From assembly GCA_945827785.1 (NCBI GenBank), contig CALZOR010000006.1:1-49537 (forward strand): a stretch of 49,537 bases of DNA, read 5' to 3'. The stretch is from an uncultured Bacteroidales bacterium. GTDB taxonomy: Bacteria; Bacteroidota; Bacteroidia; Bacteroidales; UBA932. Numbering within the stretch: position 1 is the first letter of the stretch; each line of letters opens with the position of its first letter. The notes under the pieces were generated by a model. The model searched no databases. It worked only from the letters and a program-made list of their open reading frames with translations, and had not been told where the DNA came from. The position numbers and the translations under genes are program-made. Below, one piece after another: positions 16,573-25,740 of this stretch.

Positions 16573-19327
16573 GATCTGTCACAATTATATTGTCTATAAA
16601 ATCTTTTGCTGCAATCGCGGCTATTTCCCTTCGCTGAGGGTCTTGAATAATTGCTTTTACTTTCAGTCCCGGATGCGTCAGAGCAATGTACATTGCCTTT
16701 TCGCCATAACCACAGTCATTGCAAACATACTCTCCTTTGTCTTCGAGAGCCAATGCTGCAACTTCCGCAGGGATGTATTTCAGATTGCGGGATACGGTGG
16801 ATGTGATTTCCTTTCCTTTGTAAATATAACGTCCTTTTACCAGTGATACCGGGTCCGACGGCATACCCATGATCAGGGTCCTGATGGTGAGAGGATGCTT
16901 CCTTACCTTTCCCTTGCTGGTGGTTATCCATTTGAAAAGCAGGGGAGGAATCAGATATGACATAAGCACTACAGAGAACATTCCTGTCATTGTAACCTGG
17001 GCAAGAGATTTCATTGCAGGATGTCTTGAAATAATCAGGGTGCCGATGCCTATGAACATAATCAGGGCAGACTGGAGTATGCTGCTTTTGTACGATGCCA
17101 GAATCGGTTTTCTGAATGTATATTCATGCTGGCATCCCTCGGTCATGAAGATGGTATAGTCGTCTCCCTGTCCGAAAATGAATGTTGCAAGTATTATGTT
17201 GACTATGTTGAACTTGATGCCCAGCAAGGCCATGATTCCGAGAATCCATATCCAGCTCACTGCCATCGGAAGGAAGGATATCAGAGCCAGTTCCAGGCTT
17301 CCGAAGGAGAACCAAAGGAAAATGAAGACTATCAGCGAGCAGGCCCAGCCGATATAGTTGAAGTTGTCTGACAGGTTGTTGGAAAGGGAACTGTTAAGGG
17401 AAGCTATGTCAAAGCTGTTGTCAAAACATGACTCGACTTTGCCTATCCTGTCATTTGGAACACTCAGTACGTTAACGATATAGACAGAATTGTCCAGTGA
17501 TGTAACATTCTGATTCAAAATGAGTTTTGTAAGAGGTGCAAAATATGGAATCTCCTTGGGAGTGAAATCGGCAGCATTTTCCACCAAGCTCATGAAAGGG
17601 GAGAAAGCATGCTTTGAAAAGCCTTGTGAAACAGCTGCCATGCTGAGTGTTCCGGTGAGTTCTTCCTTGTGACGGGAAACGAAATCTCTCCACATCCCGA
17701 GCCTTTTCTCCTGCTCATGCAATGAAGAAAGGAAGGGATCCACAGAACTGCAGGAAAGAATGTCAGAAGTGGCTATAAGGCTGTCAATCACAGGCCTGAG
17801 CTGTGCATTCCTCTGGAGTGCCTGGTCTGAATCTTCTCCCTTGGAAAGCACATAAACATTTGATACATCAGAAGATGCCTTATCCGATAAAAGACTCTGG
17901 AAGTATTGCATGTTTTCCTTCTGGACAGGAGTCATGTAATTGATATTGGACATGTTGGAGTCAAACTCGGTCTTGAAACTGAAATAGGTCAGTATCAGGG
18001 TGAGCAGGGCAACAAGCACGGTCAGCCATTTATAGTTCTCCGGCGAGAATGCAGCAATCCGGTTTATCAGTTTGGTCTGAGGATTGTGGGCAGGCCTTGT
18101 CTTTACCATGTGCGGAAGGTAAAGAAGAACGAAAAGAATGGTACCCACAAGCAGCAGGGAAGCGAATGTGCCAAGGTCCCGAAGAGCGGTGGACTGGAGT
18201 GGCACAAGGGCCAGAAAGGCTCCCACAGTCGTTATGTTGCCCACTACCAATGGTGCCATTATTTCCTTGATTGTCCGCCTCATATCCGGCACATGGGACG
18301 AGTGCACGATCAGGTGGAGAGGGTAGTTGACCGCTATGCCCAATATGACGCTGGATATACCGATGACGATGATGGAGACATTGCCCCCGAACAAGGCCAT
18401 CCCACCCATGGCAAAGAGCCATCCCCATCCTATGGACAGGAAAATCAGCAGAATATTGCGGAAGGAACCTATGGCATAGAATGCCAGCATAAGTATGAAT
18501 ATGACAGAAAGCGAGATGGCAATCACGCTGTCTTTCTTTATCCTGTCAGAGTTTCCGACGGCAATCTCCGGGCCTCCGACAACAGTAGCTCCGACTTGAG
18601 GGAATGAAGCCTGCATCTGCTTGATTGATTCATGCAAGATGCTGAGCAATACGGTATTATGCTCTGTCTCACTATTCCCGAACGGGGAGCTGACCATGGC
18701 TATTGCACGGCTCATGTCGGGTGTGAAGATATATCCTTCATACATTTCGAAGATATTCTGTCCGCTTGAGCGCTGTAGGGTTGACAGAACAGGCGTGAAA
18801 AAGCCGAGCGGGTCCCTGGATAGATTTGCCGTCATCATTCCTCCCGTGGGGAACATAAGCATCTGCCGGTCACGCTCAATCTGGTCCGGAATGTAGCCCG
18901 GCACCGCGAGCAGGCTGTCCATCCTTGCATAGTCCTTTTCCGTAAGGAAATAGGGGATATTCTCATATACGAAAGCGGCGACTTCCTGAATCATGGCCAT
19001 GTCGAACTGCGCCGTGAGGTCTTCGCACCAGCCCAGACTGTCTCTTTGCATTACATTGTCCACAAAGCAGTCAATGGCATCTATGGTCATGTCCGGGTCG
19101 TCCGGATTGTTGAAAAGAATGTACAGGCGACTTGCACCGGAAATGTTCTGATACACCTCCAGTGCCTCTTGTTCCGACTTTTCAAGTGGCATGAAATCAC
19201 TGATATTCTCGCTGAATTTCAATCTTGTGACAAGGCAGACAAGAATGACCATGACCAAAGCCAGGGATAGCCACAGTACACGGCCATGCCCTTTGAAATA
19301 GTCGTATATTTTCAATATAAGTTTCAT
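16553..19327 (-). CDS. MMPL/RND-type lipid exporter with methyltransferase-like tail
   Basis: A 924-residue inner-membrane exporter of the MMPL type with two repeats: a TM helix at 15-36, a large periplasmic loop to about 250, five or six TMs with LLIFLSIGWGWLFAMGG near 295, then the same pattern from about 440, with GQGDDYTIFMTEG near 715. Aryl polyene clusters carry such a transporter to move lipid products from the inner membrane. The last ~120 residues (about 800-924) are extra; they contain NDCGYGEKAMYIALTHPG and IIQDPQRREI, resembling the SAM-binding first half of a class I methyltransferase, cut short. The gene overlaps the acyltransferase before it by 4 bp. Confidence 0.9.
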   Translation of the reverse strand: MKLILKIYDYFKGHGRVLWLSLALVMVILVCLVTRLKFSENISDFMPLEKSEQEALEVYQNISGASRLYILFNNPDDPDMTIDAIDCFVDNVMQRDSLGWCEDLTAQFDMAMIQEVAAFVYENIPYFLTEKDYARMDSLLAVPGYIPDQIERDRQMLMFPTGGMMTANLSRDPLGFFTPVLSTLQRSSGQNIFEMYEGYIFTPDMSRAIAMVSSPFGNSETEHNTVLLSILHESIKQMQASFPQVGATVVGGPEIAVGNSDRIKKDSVIAISLSVIFILMLAFYAIGSFRNILLIFLSIGWGWLFAMGGMALFGGNVSIIVIGISSVILGIAVNYPLHLIVHSSHVPDMRRTIKEIMAPLVVGNITTVGAFLALVPLQSTALRDLGTFASLLLVGTILFVLLYLPHMVKTRPAHNPQTKLINRIAAFSPENYKWLTVLVALLTLILTYFSFKTEFDSNMSNINYMTPVQKENMQYFQSLLSDKASSDVSNVYVLSKGEDSDQALQRNAQLRPVIDSLIATSDILSCSSVDPFLSSLHEQEKRLGMWRDFVSRHKEELTGTLSMAAVSQGFSKHAFSPFMSLVENAADFTPKEIPYFAPLTKLILNQNVTSLDNSVYIVNVLSVPNDRIGKVESCFDNSFDIASLNSSLSNNLSDNFNYIGWACSLIVFIFLWFSFGSLELALISFLPMAVSWIWILGIMALLGIKFNIVNIILATFIFGQGDDYTIFMTEGCQHEYTFRKPILASYKSSILQSALIMFIGIGTLIISRHPAMKSLAQVTMTGMFSVVLMSYLIPPLLFKWITTSKGKVRKHPLTIRTLIMGMPSDPVSLVKGRYIYKGKEITSTVSRNLKYIPAEVAALALEDKGEYVCNDCGYGEKAMYIALTHPGLKVKAIIQDPQRREIAAIAAKDFIDNIIVTDHEEQNY

Positions 19328-20454
19328 TTCCTGCTGAACAATAATGCGCTGTCAAGAGGGCTTGCATAAATACCCAGCATTATCTTTTTCAATTCTTCCA
19401 CATTGCATTCATTCTCATATCTGTCCAGGGCTGAAAGGTGTTCCAGGAATTTTGCCTTGGAGGATTCATCATATTCCGAGGCATGGTCTGAACATCCCCT
19501 GAGCATGTCATGAGCAATGTAATTGTTTGGCCAGAGTTTGTATGCGCTGCAGATTCTCTGATCCACAAGCGAAGCAACTCTTTTATTGAAATCATTTGAA
19601 GACAATTCATTATATGGTTCCATATCAAGCTCTGATATAGGTTCACATATATGGAAATGCACACGACCCTTCGGTTGAAGGATACCGGTCAGGATGCTGT
19701 TAAGGTCTTCTCCCGGTTTCTTTAAATATGGTCCCTGTCTCTTGGCATACAGTTCCAATGTCTTCAGGATATCGCACGGTTCCCATTCATAGGACACGCT
19801 CACAGGAAGAAGATTCAGCTGGGAGAGTGATGTGGATTTGCCTTCTGAACTCATCCTGAACATATTGATGATTCCCTGGTCTGTGCGGTCTTTTCCATCC
19901 TTGGTGCGGCCGTTGCGCTGTGCAATCCAGACAGACTGTTTCTTTTCAACTATTGTGTGCCTGATATATTCTGAAAGGTGCATCGAGGCCTTGTAGAACT
20001 CCCTGATGCTGCCTCCTGGACGTTCAACCCTGAACATCTTGTTTGATTTCCCGATATCAATGACAAGTTGCCCCTGCATCAGATTGGCTCCGAAAGTGAT
20101 TTCGGTGGTATCAAAACCGTTCATCAAGAGGGCATTCTGAAGGAGGGAAGCATCGAGCATTATATCCCTGTGGTTGGACAGATACACATAACTGCGCGAA
20201 TTTTCGATATTCTCCATCCCGTCGAATGTGAACTCAGTGATGCTCTTGGCAATGATTCTTTCGTTGGCATGGAACATTACCTTCCTCTGGAAATCTGCAA
20301 TCGTGCTTATGCTGCTGACCATGTCCCTGACCTGCTCTGTCGGTTTGTCCGGGAAGACATAGGAAGCCAGTACCGGAAACATCGAATTCTCTGAGATCCG
20401 GCTCATCGCCTGAGGTATCTCATTATCGTAATATGGTCTTATATCGCTGTACAT
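19324..20454 (-). CDS. Phospholipid/glycerol acyltransferase-like protein
   Basis: A 376-residue acyltransferase of the PlsB/PlsC superfamily. The catalytic block is SNHRDIMLD near residue 95; the His-to-Asp spacing is five residues, as in the haemolysin-like branch, not the common HX4D. Further on are VERPGGS near 137 and WIAQRNGRTKDGKDRTDQG near 182, equivalent to the glycerophosphate-binding motif. The ATG at 20454 (MYSDIRPYYD) is preferred over one at 20505, which would overlap the FAD oxidoreductase; the choice leaves a 10-bp gap. It may attach the polyene acyl chain to a lipid headgroup or supply a second acyl chain. Confidence 0.75.
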   Translation of the reverse strand: MYSDIRPYYDNEIPQAMSRISENSMFPVLASYVFPDKPTEQVRDMVSSISTIADFQRKVMFHANERIIAKSITEFTFDGMENIENSRSYVYLSNHRDIMLDASLLQNALLMNGFDTTEITFGANLMQGQLVIDIGKSNKMFRVERPGGSIREFYKASMHLSEYIRHTIVEKKQSVWIAQRNGRTKDGKDRTDQGIINMFRMSSEGKSTSLSQLNLLPVSVSYEWEPCDILKTLELYAKRQGPYLKKPGEDLNSILTGILQPKGRVHFHICEPISELDMEPYNELSSNDFNKRVASLVDQRICSAYKLWPNNYIAHDMLRGCSDHASEYDESSKAKFLEHLSALDRYENECNVEELKKIMLGIYASPLDSALLFSRK

Positions 20455-20464
20455 GAATAGATTG

Positions 20465-21964
20465 TTAAATTTTGTTAATTCTGTCGAGTACGTAGTTCTT
20501 GCCAAGTATCACCTCACAGGTATTGATGGCGGTCAGAGGGACTCCGCAAAAGCCGTGGGCGTTGCAGTTCTGGCCTGTCATGAGCAGATTCTTCACCTTG
20601 GTAATCACGGGCACCTGAGAAATCGTTATATTCTTCCAGTCTTTTGAAAAACCGCACATGGACCCCTCCTTGACGCCGTAGTAATCCCTGATTGTAAGAG
20701 GGGAGGCTGTATTGATTTCGAGGATGCAGTCCCTGATATTCGGGAACAACTCCTCAATCATGTTCAGCAGGGTTTCTGAACATTCCTGCTTCCATTTCTC
20801 ATATTCTTCCCCACGGTGTCCTACCGTGGTATTTTCCCACTTTTTCACATGCTCCCATACCATCGGCGCCGTGATAATCAATTTTGTGGAGAATTCTCCC
20901 TGTTCAATCTCCGGAGGAGTCATGCACAAAAATCCCAGAGGCCATTTCACATCTGCCCGGTCAAAATCCCATATCCGGTCGTAGCGGCTCATATAGTACA
21001 TGGAATAATTGAAATAGCGGAAAGTCCCTGGCTTGAGTTTAATGTTCATTGTGAATGCCGAATAGGAGTTTGGCAGATTGTCAAGACGGGTCCTGTAGGC
21101 CTTCGGAAGGACTGAAGGCTCATCCAGCAGCTGAAAAAAAGTGCATGGATGTATCGCACAGACGTACCAGTCGGCTTCTAATCTGCGTCCTTTGCGCGTC
21201 AATACTCCTGTTATGCGCCTTTCCTGGCTGAATACTTTTGAAACCCCATCAGCGAGGATGACTTCACCCCCGTTTTCCCTTATCAGTTCCACCAATGTAT
21301 TGGCAAAGAGCACGCTACCTCCGGCAAAACGGCTTGGTCCGTTGATGTAAAGAACCGCTATCAGGGAATGCAGATATGCAGGAGTCATATTGTCACGTCC
21401 TCCATACAATGGATTCATATAGGCAAGGATTGAACGGAGTTTTTCATCGCTGATATACTTTGCGATGAAATCCTGCACACTCATCATGAAATCCTCACCA
21501 TGGATAGGCATGAACGTTTCCGAGGCACGCAGATAGAACAAATCTATCTCAGACACAATATCATACAGAGCCTTCACATAGTTTTCAAGATTCTTCCTCT
21601 GATGGGGAAATTCTTCAGCAAGAGAATTGATGAAATTTTCCTTTCCGCTTGCAATCCTGTATGTTTTTTTGTCCTGTGCAAAGTAAAGGCTGTCAATGAC
21701 ATCCGAATCTACATCCTTGATATGAATCTTGTCGGTTATTCCAAGATAATCACATATCCTTCTTATATTTCCCCCCTCATGCATGCCAGCAATTACATGC
21801 ATTCCGGTGTCAAAAGTCTCTCCATGGCGTACGAAGCTCTGAAGTCCTCCACCTGGAGTCGCATTCTTTTCAATGACGGTCACACCTACGCCTTCCTTTG
21901 AAAGTATTGCTCCCGTAAACAATCCTCCCAGGCCTCCGCCTATGATTACTGCAGTGGATTTCAT
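20465..21964 (-). CDS. Phytoene desaturase-like FAD oxidoreductase, copy 2
   Basis: A 499-residue flavoenzyme with an N-terminal dinucleotide-binding motif (IIGGGLGGLFTGAILSKEG, 7-25), then the CrtI-like sequence GGGLQSFVRHGETFDTGMHVI near 37-57 and a C-terminal FAD segment TGQNCNAHGFCGVPLTA near 465. It is a paralogue of the gene directly upstream: the same block order, and both end with a LMTGQN or LLAGQN element. Carotenoid desaturases, saturases and isomerases share this fold. In a polyene cluster it could oxidise, reduce or isomerise the conjugated chain; the direction cannot be told from sequence. The ATG at 21964 is used because the upstream extension overlaps the neighbour. Confidence 0.85.
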   Translation of the reverse strand: MKSTAVIIGGGLGGLFTGAILSKEGVGVTVIEKNATPGGGLQSFVRHGETFDTGMHVIAGMHEGGNIRRICDYLGITDKIHIKDVDSDVIDSLYFAQDKKTYRIASGKENFINSLAEEFPHQRKNLENYVKALYDIVSEIDLFYLRASETFMPIHGEDFMMSVQDFIAKYISDEKLRSILAYMNPLYGGRDNMTPAYLHSLIAVLYINGPSRFAGGSVLFANTLVELIRENGGEVILADGVSKVFSQERRITGVLTRKGRRLEADWYVCAIHPCTFFQLLDEPSVLPKAYRTRLDNLPNSYSAFTMNIKLKPGTFRYFNYSMYYMSRYDRIWDFDRADVKWPLGFLCMTPPEIEQGEFSTKLIITAPMVWEHVKKWENTTVGHRGEEYEKWKQECSETLLNMIEELFPNIRDCILEINTASPLTIRDYYGVKEGSMCGFSKDWKNITISQVPVITKVKNLLMTGQNCNAHGFCGVPLTAINTCEVILGKNYVLDRINKI

Positions 21965-21969
21965 AATTA

Positions 21970-23457
21970 TCAGTTTTTTCCGTTGATTTGCAGGTATAAG
22001 TTTTCGGTCCTGACCAGTTCGCTGCATGTGACAAGGGTTCCGACAATGACTCCCAGCATTCCATGGGAATTGACATTCTGTCCAGCAAGAAGAAGGTTCG
22101 GTATCTTCGTCCTGTATGGAACCCTGCCAGCAGGACCGGCATTTATGTCTTTTGCCACTCCGTACATCGACCCTCCTTCAGTGCCGGTATAATCGACATA
22201 GGTAAGGGGAGTGGATGTCGTATAACTTTCAATTTTGGATTTGAAGCCCGGGAAATGCTTCTCCACGCTGTCAAGCAGACGCTCTGCATGCTCCCTCTTG
22301 AACTGTTCATAGGACTCTCCACGATGCATGACGGAGGTTCCTGCCCATTGTGACACTTCGGAGATATTCATATAAGACAAGATGACTCCGCTGCGTGCCC
22401 ATTGCTGCCTGTCTTTACTGCACATGTGCATGTACAAGAAGCCCTTTGGCCATTGTTCTTCTGTGTAACATTCACAGTTCCAAGGGGTTCCGTAGTCATA
22501 TCCAAAATAGTTAGTATTCATGTAAGGCATCATGCCTTCCTTGAATTTCAAATAGACGGCAAAGCCTCCGGCAGTCTGTGGAATATTGTTTATCCTGGTC
22601 CTGAAAGCAGGTCTGATCAGTTTTGTATCAAGCATTTCCAGCAGTCTGTTCGGATGAACGGTGCTTATGATATAATCCGCTTTGTAGAATGTCTCATCTG
22701 CTGTTTCAACTCCCGTGGCGCGGGTGTCGTTGCAGATGATTCTGCTCACCTTTTTCCGGGTCAATATCTCTCCGCCCATATTCCGGATACTGGCAGCAAG
22801 GCTTCGTGCAATCGCGTCACTTCCTCCCTCGACCCTAAATGCGCTTGCATTGTAAAAATCCATGATATAGGCATGCTGTGAAAAAGGAGTCTTATCCAGT
22901 TCAGCAGAATACAGAGGAAGGTCTCCGGCAATTACTTTCTTGAGCAGCTCGTCGCTGAAGAGTCCGTCTATAACCTCGTTCATGGACCTGAGCTGATATT
23001 CATTGTTCGCAGCCATGTCCCTTTCCTCCGAAGTGAGAGAGGAGAGTGTAGATGCGGCAGCTATCCGTCCTATGATGTCCATATAACGGACCAGAGCATC
23101 CTTCTGGGAAGGGAAGTATGATGCCATCTGTTCGATGAAGGCCTCCCTGCCGTTTGCATATCGGAATATGCCCCCGTCCACGGATATGGTGTTGTATCCG
23201 TCGGTATCCAGTTGGCTGAGTTTCACCTGATCCATTTCGAAGAAATGCATCAGCCTGTCCATCGTCTGTCCGGGCAGGGCGGAACCGATGAAATGCATGC
23301 CGGTCTCAAACTTCGCTCCACCTCGGCTGAAACATTGCAGACAGCCTCCCATCTGCGCACCCTGTTCCAAAATGGTCACATGGTAACCATTTTTCTGGAG
23401 GATATATCCGCATGTGAGGCCTCCGAGACCTGATCCTATGATAATGACATCACACAT
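21970..23457 (-). CDS. Phytoene desaturase-like FAD oxidoreductase, copy 1
   Basis: A 495-residue flavoenzyme with VIIIGSGLGGLTCGYILQKN at the N-terminus, GGCLQCFSRGGAKFETGMHFIG near 38-59, and a C-terminal FAD-binding LLAGQNVNSHGMLGV near 465. A TTG lies three codons upstream, but the ATG at 23457 gives a normal Rossmann start and an 8-bp overlap with the previous gene. It and the following gene (6 bp away) look like an old tandem duplication that has diverged, so they may act as two steps or as a heterodimer. Related enzymes include CrtI/CrtO carotenoid desaturases and animal retinol saturase. Confidence 0.85.
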   Translation of the reverse strand: MCDVIIIGSGLGGLTCGYILQKNGYHVTILEQGAQMGGCLQCFSRGGAKFETGMHFIGSALPGQTMDRLMHFFEMDQVKLSQLDTDGYNTISVDGGIFRYANGREAFIEQMASYFPSQKDALVRYMDIIGRIAAASTLSSLTSEERDMAANNEYQLRSMNEVIDGLFSDELLKKVIAGDLPLYSAELDKTPFSQHAYIMDFYNASAFRVEGGSDAIARSLAASIRNMGGEILTRKKVSRIICNDTRATGVETADETFYKADYIISTVHPNRLLEMLDTKLIRPAFRTRINNIPQTAGGFAVYLKFKEGMMPYMNTNYFGYDYGTPWNCECYTEEQWPKGFLYMHMCSKDRQQWARSGVILSYMNISEVSQWAGTSVMHRGESYEQFKREHAERLLDSVEKHFPGFKSKIESYTTSTPLTYVDYTGTEGGSMYGVAKDINAGPAGRVPYRTKIPNLLLAGQNVNSHGMLGVIVGTLVTCSELVRTENLYLQINGKN

Positions 23458-24961
23458 TCTGTTCAAATCTGTCTGCTAATTCTGTATATCTTTCCTTATA
23501 CCATTTCCTCATCCATGAGGCCTGTTCCCTTGTTGTCTGTCCGGCCATCGCTGCAAGTTCGGAAGGGGAGAGCCTCTTGTTGATTTCCAGGTGGACGAGC
23601 CATTTTCGGAGCAATCTTCCATGCTTGGGCAATGCCCTGCCTGTGCCGTATATCACCATCGGAACGATGTCAATCCCAAGAGTCTGGGAAATATGGAATG
23701 CCCCCTGATGGAAACGTCTTATGCTCAAATCCTCACTCCTGGTGCCTTCCGGATAGACGCAGATGCTGTATCCACGCTCGACCAGTGACTTAAGCTGAGG
23801 CATTATGGCATCCATGCCATGTGTTGCAGGCAGGAATTCAGCATTTCTGATAGTAAACCGGTACATCGGATTCTTCCATACCCAGTCAGCCGTCAGGACG
23901 ATAATCTTCGGAGTCAGAGCAAGCATCGGCATCAGGTCAAGATGTGACTGATGGTTGCAAATAAATACAGCCGGCTTGCTGAAATCTTCACCGTATATGT
24001 TTGATTCAGTATATTTTATACCTGGAATGCCATGGATTTTCAGCACGAATTTCGACATGAAGTTCAGCATCCTGTGCAGATTGTATTTCTTTTTCTCGGT
24101 AACTTTTCCGAAAAGGAGGTAAAGATGCACAAGCGGGGTCATGACGAACATGGAATTGACAAGGAAAAACAGGAAGGAATATACTGTCCTCAGGAATGTC
24201 ATCAGGGCCCTCAGCAAAGCAAGAGGATATCCGTAAACAATTGCAAGAAAACACAATACGCTGTTGAGAATTGTGATTCTTGCGAAGTCTTTCCCTGGTC
24301 TGAAATGCGATACCCTTTCCTCTACGGGAGGATAATAGACCTCTACTGGCTGGCTTACCAATTTCACTCCGTGCCACGAGGCGAATACCATCAGTTCAAG
24401 TTCTGCCTCATATCTGGAGGTCAGCAAAGACAGACCATGAAGTTTTTTCAAAGGATATAACCTGTAACCTGTCTGAGTGTCAGCAAGATAATGGCCCGTC
24501 TGTACTGCAAACCAGAAATTGCTGAATGAGTTGGCAAACTTGCTGCCTTTGCTCCGAGGCATGTCCTTGAGGTACTTCCTCTGTCCCACAATCAAAGCAC
24601 CGGGATGCTTGCGGTTGGCTTCAAGCATCAGGGGAATGTCCTCAGGAAAATGCTGGCCGTCACCGTCAAGAGTAATGGCATAGGCAAATCCCATTTCAAG
24701 TGCCTTTCTGAAACCTTCCTTCAATGCAGTTCCTTTTCCGGAATTCTTCTTCAGTTCGACCAATATGGGCCTCTCTGGCAGGCTTTCCAAGATTCCGACA
24801 GTTCCGTCTGTGCAACCGTCGCACACAACTATTACATCCAGGCATTGGGCCATGGCTCTCTCCGTGACAGAGGCAATGGTACCGGCATTGTTGTATGTCG
24901 GTATTATTACGCATATGCCACGTGAGCGGAGGCTCTGTTTCTGAATGTCAGTTTTTTCCAT
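23450..24961 (-). CDS. GT2 glycosyltransferase fused to PlsC-type acyltransferase
   Basis: A 503-residue two-domain protein. Residues about 10-230 are a GT2 domain of the polyprenyl-phosphate mannose synthase kind: VIIPTYNNAGTI, VVCDGCTDGT and TLDGDGQHFPEDI near 115. A hydrophobic stretch at about 240-295 probably anchors it in the inner membrane. Residues about 325-503 are a PlsC acyltransferase with NHQSHLD (HX4D, His near 336) and YPEGTRS near 404. One polypeptide could thus transfer a sugar to, and acylate, the same lipid carrier. The ATG at 24961 is chosen over an upstream non-ATG start at 25018; it overlaps the dehydratase gene by 14 bp. Confidence 0.9.
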   Translation of the reverse strand: MEKTDIQKQSLRSRGICVIIPTYNNAGTIASVTERAMAQCLDVIVVCDGCTDGTVGILESLPERPILVELKKNSGKGTALKEGFRKALEMGFAYAITLDGDGQHFPEDIPLMLEANRKHPGALIVGQRKYLKDMPRSKGSKFANSFSNFWFAVQTGHYLADTQTGYRLYPLKKLHGLSLLTSRYEAELELMVFASWHGVKLVSQPVEVYYPPVEERVSHFRPGKDFARITILNSVLCFLAIVYGYPLALLRALMTFLRTVYSFLFFLVNSMFVMTPLVHLYLLFGKVTEKKKYNLHRMLNFMSKFVLKIHGIPGIKYTESNIYGEDFSKPAVFICNHQSHLDLMPMLALTPKIIVLTADWVWKNPMYRFTIRNAEFLPATHGMDAIMPQLKSLVERGYSICVYPEGTRSEDLSIRRFHQGAFHISQTLGIDIVPMVIYGTGRALPKHGRLLRKWLVHLEINKRLSPSELAAMAGQTTREQASWMRKWYKERYTELADRFEQNV

Positions 24962-25334
24962 AGTCGAGTATCTTGCAGGAAATCGACAACTTTGCACAAA
25001 TTCCACCCTCCGCACCAATGACGGCCTGGGCTTTCACATGTGAATCCTCTCTGCTTACCTTTGACAGGGAACAATCAACTATCGAGTTTTCAGAGGGGGA
25101 GATGATTCTCAGAAACTTGATGTTCTTCACATAGTCTATTTCAAGCGACAATCCGGTTGACTTTTCAAGCAACTCCCTGGATATCTGCATAATACAGACA
25201 CCTGGTGTAATTGGTTCGCCGGGGAAATGAGCCTTATATATGAAATGTTCCGGATTCAGACGGATTGAAAAATCATGTCCTGATTCGCAGGCAGAATCCG
25301 AAATTATGGAATAGAGACTGTCAATCAATTTCAT
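24948..25334 (-). CDS. ApeI-like hotdog dehydratase
   Basis: A 128-residue hotdog protein of the 3-hydroxyacyl-ACP dehydratase type. The active-site block HFPGEPITPGV has the catalytic His36. The residue 14 positions on, which is Glu in FabZ, is Gln50 here (CIMQIS). The His-only state makes it a good candidate for pairing with the other dehydratase (30850-31311), which keeps a Glu but lacks the His. A TTG three codons upstream is rejected in favour of the ATG at 25334. The gene overlaps its neighbours on both sides by 14 bp. Confidence 0.8.
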   Translation of the reverse strand: MKLIDSLYSIISDSACESGHDFSIRLNPEHFIYKAHFPGEPITPGVCIMQISRELLEKSTGLSLEIDYVKNIKFLRIISPSENSIVDCSLSKVSREDSHVKAQAVIGAEGGICAKLSISCKILDYGKN

Positions 25335-25740
25335 AGACAATAGGTGTAAAATTGTATTTCATCCGATATTTCGGATTTTCATAAATATAAACAGTTTTGA
25401 ATCCTCCCTCTGCATGGCAATACTCCCTCATGATATTCCTCAAATCATGTTTGAGAAGAGCTTTCACTCCGGGTATTTTCATCGCAGCGGCAAGATTCAG
25501 GATTTTAACTTTATCCTTTGTTTTGTTGTATCGGAATGTCACTGCCGACACCCCGAATTCGTTGACAACGGCTACGGTCAGGAGTCCTTCAACATCCTTT
25601 ATCATGCAGACTCCACTAAGATATGCATCCTGAATATCTATCTGCACTTTGTATCTGTCCATCCGGCCCTCTCCCTGAGCAGAAAAGTTCAAAGAGGAGC
25701 AGAGGACGAAAAACAAAAATATGAAAAACTTCCTTATCAT
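25321..25740 (-). CDS. Exported protein of unknown function in polyene cluster
   Basis: A 139-residue protein with an N-terminal signal peptide (residues 1-21, ending NFSAQ) and no lipobox at its end, so probably periplasmic. The body alternates short beta-strands: YKVQIDIQDAYLSGVCMIKD, then VVNEFGVSAVTFRYNKTKDKVKILN and a short helical part near 85-110. I do not recognise a catalytic motif. Its start overlaps the LolA-like gene (TGATG). In proteobacterial aryl polyene clusters this place is filled by a small outer-membrane lipoprotein (DUF3261), and the NEFG region suggests a LolB-like acceptor fold; that is a guess. Confidence 0.7.
   Translation of the reverse strand: MIRKFFIFLFFVLCSSLNFSAQGEGRMDRYKVQIDIQDAYLSGVCMIKDVEGLLTVAVVNEFGVSAVTFRYNKTKDKVKILNLAAAMKIPGVKALLKHDLRNIMREYCHAEGGFKTVYIYENPKYRMKYNFTPIVYEID

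Noticed and set aside
17906..18607. A 233-codon plus-strand frame
   Set aside because: It is antisense to the MMPL exporter gene and contains no recognisable domain.
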